64,000 bases of DNA from Epiperipatus broadwayi (GCA_028023455.1 JAQFVV010012490.1:2236001-2300000); one strand, 5' to 3'; counted from the stretch's first letter, positions 23,065 through 34,420 are shown. Made by a program: numbers and translations. The notes: generated from the sequence alone by a model not told the origin.

Positions 23065-23828
23065 CTATATAAATTTGTGAAAATAAAAATTTATTAGTCC
23101 TACCAGGGAGTAATATTCTCTTATTGTCTTTGCAGTAAACAGTAATTTTCCATATGTAAGATCTAGATATAGGACTACAAACAATGCTAAATGGTCAGAT
23201 AGGGTTGAATTTTTTAGAGATGGCCTAATTAGATAATGCAGTATCAATGAATAGAATACTAGATCTATTAGTGAAGAGTGTCTATCATTGTAAAACAATA
23301 CAGAATCATTTGATAGAAATCCTTCTCTACTCATAAAAGAGAAAGCAAACTTATATAGCAACTTAGATACAAATTTACTGTAGAACAAGTTAAAATCACC
23401 CAGTAGCAGTCATGGATAGGGAGAGGAAGCTAGGACTGAATTAACTGTTAATATTAATCTATTTATTATTGTTGGCCCTGGAAATAAATATGCAAATACA
23501 ATATTTAAAACAAAAGCTTTGTGATGGAATGAGATAATTAATATGTGAGCATTAAGATATAGAATATTAGATGACCTGATGGGCACGTCTTAGATATTAC
23601 AATACCCATGCCAGCAGAGGGCATAAGAGACATTTTTGATAATATTGAGAATCCTCGATTATGTAGATAATTTGAAGGATCTATAAGTGAGTTGCAATTT
23701 ATTTTTGTCTCTGACAAGCCAAGTATATGTGACTGGACTATATCACACCATTTAATTAAGTGATAGTTTTTATGTTCAGAGTTCAAGCCACTGATGTTGA
23801 GAGTTCCGATATTTATAGCCATTCTCAA
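23065..23828 (-). pseudogene. LINE family A APE-type endonuclease
   Basis: The N-terminus at 23828 reads NIGTLNISGLNS, and SETKI follows about 35 residues later; these are the Asn- and Glu-containing metal-site motifs of APE endonucleases. In another frame (about 23410) LLLGDFN is the DFN motif, followed by SSLIDLVFY and SDHLAL (23388-23065), which supply the catalytic Asp-His. Together they cover nearly the whole domain, split by at least one frameshift and a stop around 23.4-23.54 kb. It would nick the genomic target. Confidence 0.85.
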
Positions 23829-24290
23829 ATGAGTATAAATTTAAATTTAAAAAATACTAAATGTTATGCTTTACATTTTACAGAAATATATTCAAATTAG
23901 GCTCTATAGTGTAAGTGGTGTATATTAGATTGTCCTCCTCTTATTCTGTATCTATATATCAAACTCTGTATCTTTCACTTATTTATACTAAAAATTACCC
24001 AAATGTGTATGATTTTGCACCTACAATATTATTAAATAAACAGCCCTATATTTCAGTTTACTCTGTATTGAAAACCACTACTAAAGAAATATCATTAGCA
24101 AGTTCTAAAGTTTCTTCTCTAAATTTTACAGGGAACTAAAATATTTTATATTTTTTCATGCTATATACCTGATCCTACATTGAAATCCAAAACACTATAT
24201 AGTGTACTAACCTCATTTATTTCAATTAATTTGTCTGTCACAATTTTCAGTTCAGACTTTTGAACTCTATCATGCCCAGTTTTAACTTTC
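23829..24290 (-). other. Spacer between ORF1 and ORF2 of LINE copy 2
   Basis: About 460 bp separate the ORF1 stop from the first clear ORF2 Met. The 74-codon plus frame here has no motif and is a shadow. Confidence 0.5.
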
Positions 24291-25596
24291 TTAATCTTCA
24301 TCAGAAGTAGTAAGCTCTTCGTTATCACTGCAATTTATTTCTGAGGCAGGCTTTATTCTATGCTTCACCCTGATAGGGTGATGAGGTTTTCTTTTCTCTA
24401 TGAGATTATCGGAAATCTTATCAGTCTTGGATTTATTAGGTTTTGAGGCTTTATCCATTATTTCAATTGTGGTTTTATTTATGACAATGGTATTTCCTTC
24501 ATTCTGATGATCTTCTATGCTAATGTTTTGACATTTCAATACCTTTTGAAACTGGAAATTTTTTGTGCACTCTCTGGTGGGTGATTATATTTATTGAATT
24601 ATTTATTCATGTAATTTTTTTTTTCATGTTAGTATTTTTTCTAGATGATTCTATTATTTTGGAGTCTATTTTTGAGCATTGTTGAGTTGGTGCAGCAATT
24701 CAATGACAATATTTACAAATAAATTAGGACATGTGTTGGCTATGTAACCGACTTTGTTTACAGTGAAAACTATGTGGTTTAAGCTGCATATTTGCAAAAA
24801 GAGCATGGCTTCCTGATCTGTAATCAAAGAGGAAATCTCATTGGAATTAATGCCTTTGTGAAGCTTCACTTTAAATTCATATATGCTACTGTATACTGGA
24901 ACTGGCATATTTTTTAGTAACATGGGTTGAAGACTCACTGCTATGCTGAAAGATTCAATTAGCCTGAGAAAGTCATCAATGTTATAGTCTAAGTAAGCAT
25001 TCGTTAGGAAGCCAGTTATATATCTATTTTGGTTCAGATTAATTACAATAATCACATATCTGTCTAATACTTTGATATTTCTTCTAAATCAGTTTTTTTG
25101 TTCAGCATTATGAAATTCCAGATTAACATATCTAGGATTTGGATGATTGGCAATTCTATAAATTGTGTCTCATGTGCTTAAAGCTTCAAATAGAAGTTCA
25201 TTTGAAGAATGGTACAGCAAGCAGTTCATGTCAGTTGTAGCAATGGCTATAGATCGATCAGTAAAAAAAAGTGTGAATGAAGTAAACAATACATTAGGCA
25301 AAGTCGTATTAAATTTTTTCGAAACAGTATTAAGGGATTCATCAGATAAGTTTTCTTTGATAACATTATTATAGGGCTCAGAAGTCTGAGTCAGCATGTC
25401 TAGTTTTAAGAAATCATCTAATGTAATCTATGAAATATTGCTTGTCTTGTTTTGATTGACATTATTAATTTCTTGCATAGATATTTTCTTGCTTAATTGA
25501 ACATCTCTGTCAAGATTTTGCTTTAATAATTGAACATTTTGCTATATTTGTGTAAGATGATCCTATGCAACTTATGGCTTCATTAAACGTAGCCAT
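24291..25596 (-). pseudogene. LINE family A ORF1 (RNA-binding protein with zinc knuckle)
   Basis: The frame starts MATFNEAISCIGSSYTNIAK at 25596. Open pieces at 25397-25170 and 25055-24666 carry HPNPRYV (just upstream of the second piece), VLDRYVIIVINLN (an RRM-like strand) and TDQEAMLFLQ, then a knuckle reading CSLNHIVFTVNKVGYIANTCP, in which two Cys/His positions of the usual C-x2-C-x4-H-x4-C are lost. The last piece (24539-24291) is Lys/Ser/Asp-rich and ends GLU-rich, a basic-acidic tail. It would chaperone LINE RNA. Several frameshifts break it. Confidence 0.8.
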
Positions 25597-25789
25597 TTTC
25601 TCCTAGTTCACCATAAATTGAAATAAAAGTTGGAGAAAATAGCACCTTTTTTGCAATTGATCTGCTTACCTCGATATATAATAAATACATTCTGAATGAA
25701 GCTTCAAAAATATCTTACCGCAAGAAATTAGGTAATAAATAAATCATTATTAACAATAATAAATTTTCAGTACTGTTGTTTTGTTTTTT

Positions 25790-25892
25790 TCCATATGTCA
25801 TAGCATCGGCCGGGATGCGAACCCACAACCGTCTGCAACCAACTACTTGCTTGCATGGCAGCTGCGATAACTCGGCTAACAACGCAAGTTTT
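25790..25892 (-). repeat. tRNA-derived SINE, Gly-like family
   Basis: The reverse complement holds 'ttgcgttgttagccgag' (head), 'tgggttcgcatcccgg' (B box) and the 'gctatgacatatg' tail. It is nearly identical to the copy at 14.2 kb, including 'aagtagttggttgcagac'. Short frames over it are shadows. Confidence 0.85.
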
Positions 25893-26500
25893 TGATACAC
25901 AATTTGTTTTTTCTTCAAAAATATAAAATTGCGTTTTGTAATTTATTTGTGAATATAATCGACAGATGTCCAAGATTGTTTTGATTATTGACCAAAGGAA
26001 GTAACCCTCCCCCCTTATTTTTTCCTCTTGATTTAAAAAGTGCATTCTAAAACATTCACTTTTACTATTTTATTTTAAATGCTTGAATATAAAATCAAAT
26101 TTTACTCCTTAACATAGATAGATAATTATTGCTATAATTTTTATTAACCGTTTATAATGAGATATTATTTTATATAGCGCTATGTTTTTTTATGTAATAG
26201 AAATATTAGCGATTTATAATTTATCTTTAAAGCACATGTACATTGGCTTAATCGCTAATATTTCTATTAACCGTTTACGGAAATATGTCTACATATTAAC
26301 AACTGGTACAGCCATTCCATTGCTAATTCTTAGTTTGCCACTAAACTGTATTCATTTCTTTTCTTTATCTGGATTATTAATTTTAGCAATTACTGTGCGA
26401 GTTTTCAATTTAAAATAAATATTTAAATCATGTCACTAGTATATAATCAAAATACTAATATATATATATATCTAGTCTCCTATTTCAAAGAGATAAAAGC
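25893..26500. other. AT-rich DNA with a 20-bp-stem hairpin and a hydrophobic frame
   Basis: 'agaaatattagcgatt' (about 26199) and 'aatcgctaatatttct' (about 26250) are exact inverted repeats, and 'tattaaccgttta' occurs at 26143 and 26266. A 78-codon plus frame (26182-26418) spans this and has two hydrophobic segments, but AT-rich DNA often gives such frames. I see no firm gene. Confidence 0.4.
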
Positions 26501-27060
26501 CAATAACCAACTTATTTAGCCATTCAATATTGGATATCATATGATAAAACAAGAATGGAAAACAATCAAAAATATTCAGCATCTATTAGTAAGTTTAATG
26601 AATAATGCCTTCTCTTTCAATGGTCCTGTAAAGAAAAGAATCAAGGAAGCTAGCTATTCAATAGGCTTTTTGCTTTTAGTTAGTTACTGGTTATTTAAAA
26701 TTATATATATATGCAGTGCACAAGCATCATAAAACATTCAATGCATCAAAATATACAGATACTGAATTGGGTCAGATCTTTATGATTATGCTAATGAATT
26801 CACTTATATGGAAACATTATGTTTTCAGTTTAGGCTTACATCTTTATAATTAGCTAAAAAGATAAAAGATGGTTGCTAGAGGGGGGCATTAAATCCAAAG
26901 ATCTGGATGCAGTAGTCTCAGATATAAGGCTCCTTTCTGATGCAAGTCATAAGCTATAAATTACTATGGCTTGTATTAGATGGCACTATTATATGGAAAA
27001 AGTTGCTACTGTTCTAACAGATTGTGTCGGCATAAAAATGGTGATCATGTGCTGTTTAAG
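26500..27060. repeat. Dispersed repeat R2, second copy
   Basis: 'tcaaaatatacagatactg', 'ttaaatccaaagatct' and 'aaaatggtgatcatgtg' follow the same order as at 16.26-16.74 kb with about 20-25% differences by eye, though the parts are rearranged relative to that copy. Confidence 0.7.
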
Positions 27061-27199
27061 TATGAAAAGGTTGCATAGATGTCAAAGTTATTATAAATTT
27101 AAAAATATTGAAACAATCTACTGATAATAAAGTTGCTACTACTGTGTATAAGATTTGTAATACAGGCATTCTTATACTTGGAACTTAATTGTAAATATA

Positions 27200-27378
27200 G
27201 GGGATTGGAATTCATACTTTAAAGCAACCTTCAACTATCCACACTATCTCATACTACTGATACATGTTATCACACACATGTAGAAAAGATGATACATATG
27301 TGGTCATGTGTATCAGTAGTATGAGATAGTGTGGATAGTTGAAGGTTGCTTGAAAGTCTGGGTTCAAATTCCCTACAT
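27200..27378. repeat. S1-type hairpin
   Basis: 'gcaaccttcaactatccac' and its reverse complement flank a loop near 27280, and arms of about 75 bp pair almost perfectly. The outer right end reads 'aaagtctgggttcaaattcc', a B-box-like word as in the 1.1-2.1 kb composite. Confidence 0.85.
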
Positions 27379-28164
27379 TTACTACTGTGTAGGTTTGTGA
27401 TAAAATTAGAAGAAAAAAAAGAAAATGAAGTGCAGTAAATTTTTTTTAGTTTTGTGTGCATAAAAAAATGAACACTCACATAGTAAATATATACGTAAAA
27501 ATGCTCTTTTGATTTATTATTTATAACTACATTATTATTACTTTAAAATTTTGTTTATATTATAATTCAATTTGCTTATGTATATTATATGTGTAAAAAA
27601 TGGCTGTGTTGTATATATATATGTGTGTGTTTTGAAAAATACTGTATATCTACAATAAATCAAATGCATACTGTAAATACAGTATTACAAATAAAACATT
27701 GTCAACAAAGTGTGGACTACTATTTATTCATTTTTACCATCTGCTAGGAAGGCTTGGGGACAAATATAGTAAATGTAATATCATTGTAATGATAAAATAA
27801 CATAAGTTTTAACTTATAAAGATATAAAAATCTGGCCATTATTAAATAATTTTGTAAAAAATAAAAACTGCTTTAAGTTATGAATAATGAAATATTTCAA
27901 GCATTAATATCAAACAGTTTTGGATTAATGTGGACATGTAATATCATATGTAAACCCAGAAAAGGAATCTTAAAAATCAAAAATATGTAAATTATTGCAG
28001 AATAGTTCACCTAAATATTGTAGCAGCAGTAGTAGTAGTAAAGTTTATGCTTTTTATTCAATGATCTTTATTCTTGTTTAATATATATAATATTTAAAAG
28101 CTTTATGTAACATATAATAATAAATATGCCTAAAGAAAGCTATCAATTGTGCAAAATTTTATAT
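27379..28164. other. AT-rich DNA, nothing recognised
   Basis: No gene is seen. A short AGC/AGT microsatellite lies at 28022-28041. Confidence 0.6.
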
Positions 28165-28399
28165 AATTAGTTATCTGTAATTCAATACTAGTGCTATAAA
28201 CACAAAAACACAAAGCTAATATTTAATATCTTATTAAACTATGGGCTGAGCACTTTCGAGAGACATGGCTCTCATAATCGTAGCTCTTTGTGAAGTAACT
28301 GATTGTCTAATGTTATGCAATCTATGCAAAGTGCTGTCTATTGTGATAAAGCAGGCCTCTTTTATTTTTCTTTTCAAATCGTTTCCCTCTCTGCAGACT

Positions 28400-28640
28400 A
28401 AGCTGATTATTTGCAGTTTGTACGGATGTCCTGCAAGCTTTTGGTGCTGTGCGAAGATGGAATTGTGTGTTGGATCGGATTGTGCCTTAGCATACGGATA
28501 TTTATGTTGAGATCATTTAGTTTCCAGCGCTGCTTTGGTCTCCCCATAGTATGAGCCTTTACATTTTTTGTCAGGGTATACAATGTTGTAGACCACTTGC
28601 AGAGTTTGAGAAAGAGTTAATCACTCTTTTGTGTTATTGA
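28400..28640 (-). pseudogene. Penelope GIY-YIG endonuclease (left copy)
   Basis: The minus strand reads VVYNIVYPDKKCKGSYYGET, followed by KAALETK, then a stop and SQHKYPYAKA. YNIV...SYYGET is the GIY-YIG core in its Penelope form, with a nearby Cys as in zinc-finger-like Penelope nucleases. At least one stop (in place of a codon after ALETK) and upstream frameshifts break it. Confidence 0.75.
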
Positions 28641-28760
28641 TTAGTCTGTTTGAACTGGGATGGATGTGAAAGCACAAGCTTCTATTGAAAATTGAACAAA
28701 AATTTTTGTACATGTTCGGTATGAATAGCAATAATAACCTCTGTCTATCCACGTTGAGTG

Positions 28761-29412
28761 TGTTGTTGGTCATTTTGTTTTAAAACCATATGATCTTTCT
28801 GTTGACAATGCCCTGTTTAAAACCTATATTTAATAAATCTTCTCTGTACGCTACTAAATTTAAATTTTATATCGGCTTCGTACTTGCAAAGTTGCTGGTT
28901 TCTGTGGAGAACTGATGTAAGACCTGCTAATTTATGGCTTATGGGTGTGTTAGAATTGGGTAGAATGTGACCTCTTATTTCAAATGGTTTGACTATCATC
29001 TTATAATTCAGGTGTGTGTTTTCACATTGTACTTGTTATGTCCAGATATTTCACTTGTTTGTTAGTATCTTCCCATTTAATGTTTAATGTGTTGTTGGTC
29101 ATTTTGTTTTAAAACCATATGATCTTTCTGTTGACAATGCCCTGTTTAAAACCTATATTTAATAAATCTTCTCTGTACGCTACTAAATTTAAATTTTTTT
29201 ATCGGCTTCGTACTTGCAAAGTTGCTGGTTTCTGTGGAGAACTGATGTAAGACCTGCTAATTTATGGTTTATGGGTGTGTTAGAATTGGGTAGAATGTGA
29301 CCTCTTATTTCAAATGGTTTGACTATCATCTTATAATTCAGGTGTGTTTTCGCATTGTACTTGTTATGTCCAGATATTTCACTTGTTTGTTAGTATCTTC
29401 CCATTTAATGTT
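28761..29412. repeat. 329-bp tandem duplication inside the Penelope element
   Basis: 'tgttgttggtcattttg' at 28761 recurs at 29090, and the next ~320 bp match with only a few indels (for example in the 'aaattt-tatcggc' and 'ggtgtgtgtt' words). This doubles a piece of the region between RT and endonuclease. Confidence 0.95.
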
Positions 29413-30046
29413 TAATGTTAAAAGTGACCTGTTTTGTAATTCGTTTTTGATTTCATTGATGACTTCTGCTTTAGCAGCTACACACAAATCATCCACATAT
29501 CTGGTATAAATTTTGAATTGTGCAGTATTCTCATTATTTGGCAAAATGTGCTCTTCATAATGGTTTATCACAATGCTGGCGATGATTCTGCCCATTAAAT
29601 GTTGCCATTATATTATTGTCAAACCAATTCAAAAACTCAAATATGAAAGCAATCTGCATCTGTTCTATGTTCCTGTGCGACAGTTCTTCTTTGACAATTT
29701 CGATGGATTTTGCTCTGTCAATGGATCGGTATAGCTCCGCAATGTCTATTGATGCCAGCCTTGTTTCTGGGTTCAATTCTATATCCTTGATTCTTGACAC
29801 AAAATTAAACAATGATTTTATCACATATTTACCAAAACCTGAAGTTTCGATTAACTATCTGTTTATCAGCTTGGCCACCTTGAAATAGTGGACTCCACCA
29901 CAATCTAGCATTAATCTTAATAGGGATGTGTGGCTTATGTGTTTTGGCATTGGCAAACATCCTTGGTGGTATTGAAGCTGAGGGTATAATTTGTAATATA
30001 CAGACTTTGAGAATGCCTTGTTGAAGTGCGCTCGCAGAATGAACAT
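29338..30046 (-). pseudogene. Penelope reverse transcriptase
   Basis: Overlapping open pieces (30046-29855, 29824-29555, 29595-29338) give the RT fingers and palm: LASIDIAELYRSIDRAKSIE (motif A, catalytic Asp), NWFDNN, then IIASIVINHYEEHIL and FKIYTRYVDDL. YVDD, at 29499-29488, is the catalytic Asp pair; LNIKWEDTNKQVKYLDI follows, as in Penelope RTs. Two or more frameshifts separate the pieces. Confidence 0.85.
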
Positions 30047-30356
30047 TATGAATTTTCCCTGTTTAACTTATTATTAAAATTCAGCAGCCTTTGAAATTTT
30101 ATTTTGCCAATTTAAGCATTGATTTTATCAATGTAATCATCTTTCTTCATCAAGACGAACCTATGCCTTTGTCTTCTTGCATGCATACGATGCTTTCATT
30201 TTTCAAAAATTGTTTGGTGTTAAATATTTTCAATTCCCAATTGTTCATGCAAATGTTGAAAGTTGTGCTTTATGCACTTGGCTAACTGTACAACATAATT
30301 GTCTGTATCTGGATTGCTTGCCAAACCTGCTTTGATGTTGGCTATTAGTTTTATTT

Positions 30357-30683
30357 TTAGGTGTTTCCATTTTCCACCAACATATCTGGGTCCCTTTTCA
30401 AGTACATCTTTATCTCATAAGGTGGTCTTTTATTTGTAAGATTTACGAATGAAGTACTTTTGTTGTCATCAATGTGAATACCTTGTTTGTCTGCCAAAAA
30501 TACAAATTTTCTATCAAATTTTTGCTTGAGTGTTGTATTTGGTCTACAACATCTGTTATATATATATATATATTGGGGGATAGGAGTGTTGCTGATCATT
30601 CTAACTCTCTGTTTGGTTTCCTTTCTTAATGCATTTCTGCATCTCTTTGTCACAAGATTGAGCAAGTGCAACTGTACCTGCAT
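30357..30683 (-). pseudogene. Penelope N-terminal region
   Basis: A 108-codon basic open frame lies upstream of the RT in the right order and orientation. It has NTPIPQY and YNRCCRPNTT stretches and ends KRDPDMLVENGNT. I assign it by position; a (TA)n tract near 30560 encodes the IYIY run. Confidence 0.6.
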
Positions 30684-31280
30684 GCGGATCTTGCTATGAT
30701 TACATATTGTTTATGTTAATTGTACAGCAATTTGGAATTACCCCTGGGTCTCGTTTTATGCGGATTATTTTAATGCGATTTTGAAGTTATGCGATTCATG
30801 TGTCTTCTTAATATTTTTCATATTTCACTATATTTATTAGATATCAAGAAATTTAAATTATTAATAACTTATTTTCACTTGAAATACTTTTTTTTTTAAA
30901 AAATATATATAACATTATATTAGCAGCTAACGTGAATATGGCCTGAAGCTGTATTTAGAATTTTAGCTTCTATGTAAATAACCTATTTTTACTAATGAGT
31001 AAATAATAATAATAGATTTATACTTACATATAAAAATATCGCAATAATATCGCAATAAATATTCAAAAAAATTAAACTTTTAAAACATACATTTTGTTAT
31101 ATATAGCAGAAATAAATAATCTTTTAGATTTTTAAAATAAAAAATGAAGATTTTATAAACTGAAAATAATCTTTCTAATGATCTTTTTGTTTTGATTGAG
31201 ATCTCATTTTTTAAATATAGAAACAGAAAACCATTAACACAGCACAAGACTGAAAATGGTGCTAGTTGTATATCACATCA

Positions 31281-31374
31281 CGAATAAAAATAAAGTGGCT
31301 AACAGATTTCTCTGGGCATAATTGCTGAGAGATTCTTGACTTCGTTTAAGGAGAAGCTACAACACATCACATCA
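31281..31374 (+). mobile_element. LINE family C tail inserted in the Tigger-like element
   Basis: 'tctctgggcataattgctg', 'agagattctt' and 'aaggagaagctac' match the 3' end of the LINE at 39.26-39.34 kb. The segment interrupts sequence that is continuous in the 56.3 kb Tigger copy and is flanked by a 9-bp repeat, 'atcacatca' (31272-31280, 31366-31374). This is a severely 5'-truncated retrotransposition. Confidence 0.8.
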
Positions 31375-31394
31375 AATCTGATTTGGTTCCAGTT

Positions 31395-32026
31395 TACAAA
31401 TGAACACTAGCGGTAATGATTAAAATATGTATGAAAAATGTAAAATTAAATAATGTAGTTAATAAAAAAAGTAAAAAAAAAGTTTGTCTTGTATTAATTT
31501 TTTTTAAATATTTGAAATTTTTTATTAGTCATAGTTTATTTGCTTATTTTTTTAATGCGAATTTTAAAGTAATTTTTCTTTGTTGCTTTGCTTTTATGCG
31601 AATTCTGAAAATTACAGACTCTATCCCCCATTTTTCAAGGTAAGTTAAGTCTATTTTTGTGCGATTTTTTTTAATGCAGGTTTTCTGTGGAACCTATCTA
31701 TGGCATAAAATACAAACGAACACTAGCAATAATGATTAAAATATGTATGAAAAATGTAAAATTAAATAATGTAGTTAATAAAAAAAAGTTTGTCTTGTAT
31801 TAATTTTTTTTAAATATTTGAAATTTTTTATTAGTCATAGTTTATTTGCTTATTTTTTTAATGCGAATTTTAAAGTAATTTTTCTTTGTTGCTTTGCTTT
31901 TATGCGAATTCTGAAAATTACAGACTCTATCCCCCATTTTTCAAGGTAAGTTAAGTCTATTTTTGTGCGATTTTTTTTAATGCGGGTTTTCTGTGGAACC
32001 TATCTATGGCATAAAATGAGACCCAG
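31395..32026. repeat. 316-bp tandem duplication in the Tigger-like element
   Basis: From 'acaaatgaacactag' (31397) and again from 'acaaacgaacactag' (31713), about 310 bp repeat with few differences, up to 'cctatctatggcataaaat'. The second copy runs into the right inverted repeat. Confidence 0.95.
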
Positions 32027-32321
32027 GTGTACTTAAAATTTTTTACATTTTGTTAAAAAATCTAGTCTTTGTTGAAATTTGAAAACAAAAAGACAAACCT
32101 TCAATATTTGTTTGTTCCTTGCTATTTGCTCCATATCAAATCCAACATTGTAATACGAACTTAATTTTAAACTTTGCATGTTTGGTTAATATTCTGTAAT
32201 TCAATACTAGTGCTATAAACGCATAAACACAAAGCTAATACTTAATATCTTATTAATCCATGGGCTGAGCACTTTTAAGAGACATGCCTCTCATAATCAT
32301 AGCTCTTTGTGAAGTAAATAA

Positions 32322-32866
32322 TTGTCTAATGTTATGCAAATTTTGTTCAATTTTCAAGAGAAGCTTTCAGTTGTGCTTTCACACCCCTCCAATTCCAACA
32401 GACTAATCAATAACACAAAAGACCAATTAACTCTCGCTAAAACTCTGCAAATGGTCTACAATATCGTATGCTCTGACAAAAATTGTAAAGCCTCATACTA
32501 TGGGGAGACCAAAGCAGCACTGGAAACTAGATTATCTCAACATAAATATTCGTATACTAAGGCATAATCAAATCCAGCACACAATTCCATTTTCGCACAG
32601 CACCAAAAGCTTGCAGGACATCCATGCAAAACACAAATAATCAGCTTAGTCTGCAGAGAGGGAAACAATTTGAGAAGAAAAATGAGGCCTGCTTTATCAC
32701 AATAGACAGCAACACATTAACAGAAAGGAAACGTGTTATTCTATATCCAGGAAATGAAATATTTGAACTTTGCATAAATTTGCATAACATTAGACAATCA
32801 ATTACTTCACAAAGAGCTATGATTATGACAGCCATGTCTCTCAAAAGCACTCAGCACATGGTTTAA
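32322..32866 (+). pseudogene. Penelope GIY-YIG endonuclease (right, inverted copy)
   Basis: Two open pieces, 32322-32567 and 32624-32866. The first reads MVYNIVCSDKNCKASYYGET, followed by KAALETRLSQHKYSYTKA: the GIY-YIG core with the catalytic Arg (ETRL). The second reads FEKKNEACFITIDSNTLTER..., the C-terminal part. It is better preserved than the left copy and lies in the opposite direction. Confidence 0.8.
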
Positions 32867-32965
32867 TACGGTATTAAATATTAGCTTTGTGTTTATGCGT
32901 TTATAGTGCTAGTATTGAATTACAGAATATTAACCAAACATGCAAAGTTTAAAATTAAGTTCATA

Positions 32966-33930
32966 TTATAACTATTTATCATGTTTTTGGCAGATATTCA
33001 GCAGCATTTACAATTAAAGGTTTGACTTATAATGTTTATATTTATTATTAATTAATTACCTTATGAGCATAATTTTTTTTATCATTATTAATTAGTTTTT
33101 GAATTACAGTTCAAGAGCATTTTCAGCTAAATATATTAGACTTATGGTACTACATGTTTATTATCTTTAATGTATGATGTTTTCAAATACTACATATATG
33201 TATATATATTTAAGAATCTTATAAGTATAATAGTTTATTATTGATAAAAATGTTTAGGCTAGAAATGTCTTAATGCACACATTTATTATATGTGTTATCA
33301 TGTGAGAATTTTATATTACCATGTTAATCCACAATACAAATGATTTAATTAAAAATTTTACGTTGAGATTTTTCATTATTCACAATTTAGAATTTATTGT
33401 TTCATTATATATGAGTGTGTATGAATAGATGCATGGATGAATGAATAGATAAATATAAACTGATAGGTAGACGATTAGAAAAACAGAGAGAAAGCAGAAT
33501 GATATTCATTAGGACTTCAAATATTGCATTAATATTATAGAAATATTTTTTAAAAAAAGATAACAAATATACAACTTTCTAATAACTTTTATTTAAATAC
33601 TGTATACATTTACATTTAAATTCAAAGTATATAAATTATGCTTGTATTTCAAAAATATTAGCTTATTATGGGGGGGGGGGGATCTGTATAGTATTGTTTT
33701 GTTTTTTTTTGTTTTTGTTTTTTCAAAATTATTATAAAGATTTCTAATGAAAATTTTGGTTTGCATAAAAAATTATTATTTTTAAAAAAATTAGTATTTC
33801 AAAGCTATCGTTTTATTATTAAAAAATCATTCTTTTTAGCTATTTTGCAACTTTTTATTTAGCAATCGTAAAAGCATTTATATATTTACAATTTAAGAAT
33901 TGTCTCAGATATCATATTTTTTATTTTTTT
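32966..33930. other. AT-rich DNA, nothing recognised
   Basis: A G11 run lies at 33670-33681. No coding frame with a motif is present. Confidence 0.6.
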
Positions 33931-33931
33931 T

Positions 33932-34022
33932 TCATAAGTCAAATGTGTTGACAGGGAAGCAAACCTGGGCCAGCTGCTTGGAAGGCAGCTATGCTAACCA
34001 TAAGGCCACAAACGCTTGACAA
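33932..34022 (-). repeat. tRNA-Gly(TCC)-like SINE head
   Basis: The reverse complement reads GCGTTTGTGG, 'atggttagcatagctgcc' and 'ttccaagcagc' (anticodon TCC), then a degraded T arm ('aggtttgcttccctg'). The acceptor stem is mismatched, so it is not a working tRNA. It is the same family as the copies at 14.08 and 25.8 kb. Confidence 0.75.
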
Positions 34023-34420
34023 TATATTTTCTCTTCTTTTTTTTACTGTACATATATCCGTATAAATAGCACAAAAACTACCTGAAAAAAAATAAACATT
34101 GTCACATAATTTCTCAGGATTTACTCTTGATATGCTAAGAATCTCAACAGGCAGAAGAAATTAATTTCTAAATTAATATGAAAATTAAGAAAAAAAATTT
34201 GCAAATGTAATTCTTGACTCAACTACTAAAAAAATTAAAAGAATAAATAAAACGATGAAATGTATAAAAGTTAATCAAATCATTTTGACTTTTTAAAAAA
34301 AGGAAGTGATGCTTTATTTTTATTTTAGGTAAAAAACTTTGTTAATAGAAAACTTATTGTATATATTTACATGTGGGTTTAAATTAGTTCATATGTTCTA
34401 CAAAAAGAAAAAACAAAAAA
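34023..34420. other. AT-rich DNA, nothing recognised
   Basis: No feature is seen beyond poly-A patches. Confidence 0.6.

Larger units (their letters stand above)
20400..25596 (-). mobile_element. LINE, family A, copy 2 (near full length, degraded)
   Basis: This non-LTR retrotransposon is read leftwards. From its 5' side it holds ORF1 (ATG at 25596-25594, stop at 24291), a spacer of about 460 bp, and ORF2 with an APE-type endonuclease (23828 to about 23065), reverse transcriptase (AYMDDVIIF at about 21642-21616) and a C-terminal zinc-finger-like CPLC-x-K stretch (about 20795). Frameshifts and stops interrupt ORF2, and a tRNA-derived SINE sits in it at 22.7 kb. ORF1 binds RNA, the endonuclease nicks target DNA, and the RT copies the RNA at the nick. 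It is a dead copy but the best guide to the family, of which at least three pieces are in the window. Confidence 0.85.
30741..32029. mobile_element. Tigger/pogo-type DNA element, non-autonomous, copy 1
   Basis: Terminal inverted repeats: left CCCCTGGGTCTCGTTTTATG, right (reverse complement) CACCTGGGTCTCATTTTATG. Both ends abut TA (30739-30740 and 32030-32031), the Tc1/mariner/pogo target. It shares ends and inner sequence with the element at 55.43-56.76 kb. It lacks transposase except for the last few bases of that frame. It contains a 316-bp tandem duplication and a short LINE tail insertion. It sits inside the Penelope element, so it is younger than that insertion. Confidence 0.9.
28165..32965 (-). 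mobile_element. Penelope-like element, degraded and interrupted by a Tigger-like element
   Basis: Read leftwards: N-terminal part at 30683-30357, RT at about 30046-29338, C-terminal linker near 28999-28817 and a GIY-YIG endonuclease at about 28620-28400. On the right, a second copy of the endonuclease end lies in the opposite orientation (32322-32866), flanked by inverted copies of the element's terminal sequence (32150-32338 and 32770-32965). Terminal repeats in direct or inverted arrangement are known for Penelope elements. The Tigger-like element 30741-32029 splits the 5' region. The element copies its RNA by an RT related to telomerase and opens DNA with the GIY-YIG nuclease. Frames are broken, so it is inactive. 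Confidence 0.8.

Noticed and set aside
26182-26418. Membrane protein gene
   Set aside because: Hydrophobic frames are common in AT-rich DNA, and the frame is overlapped by inverted and direct repeats.
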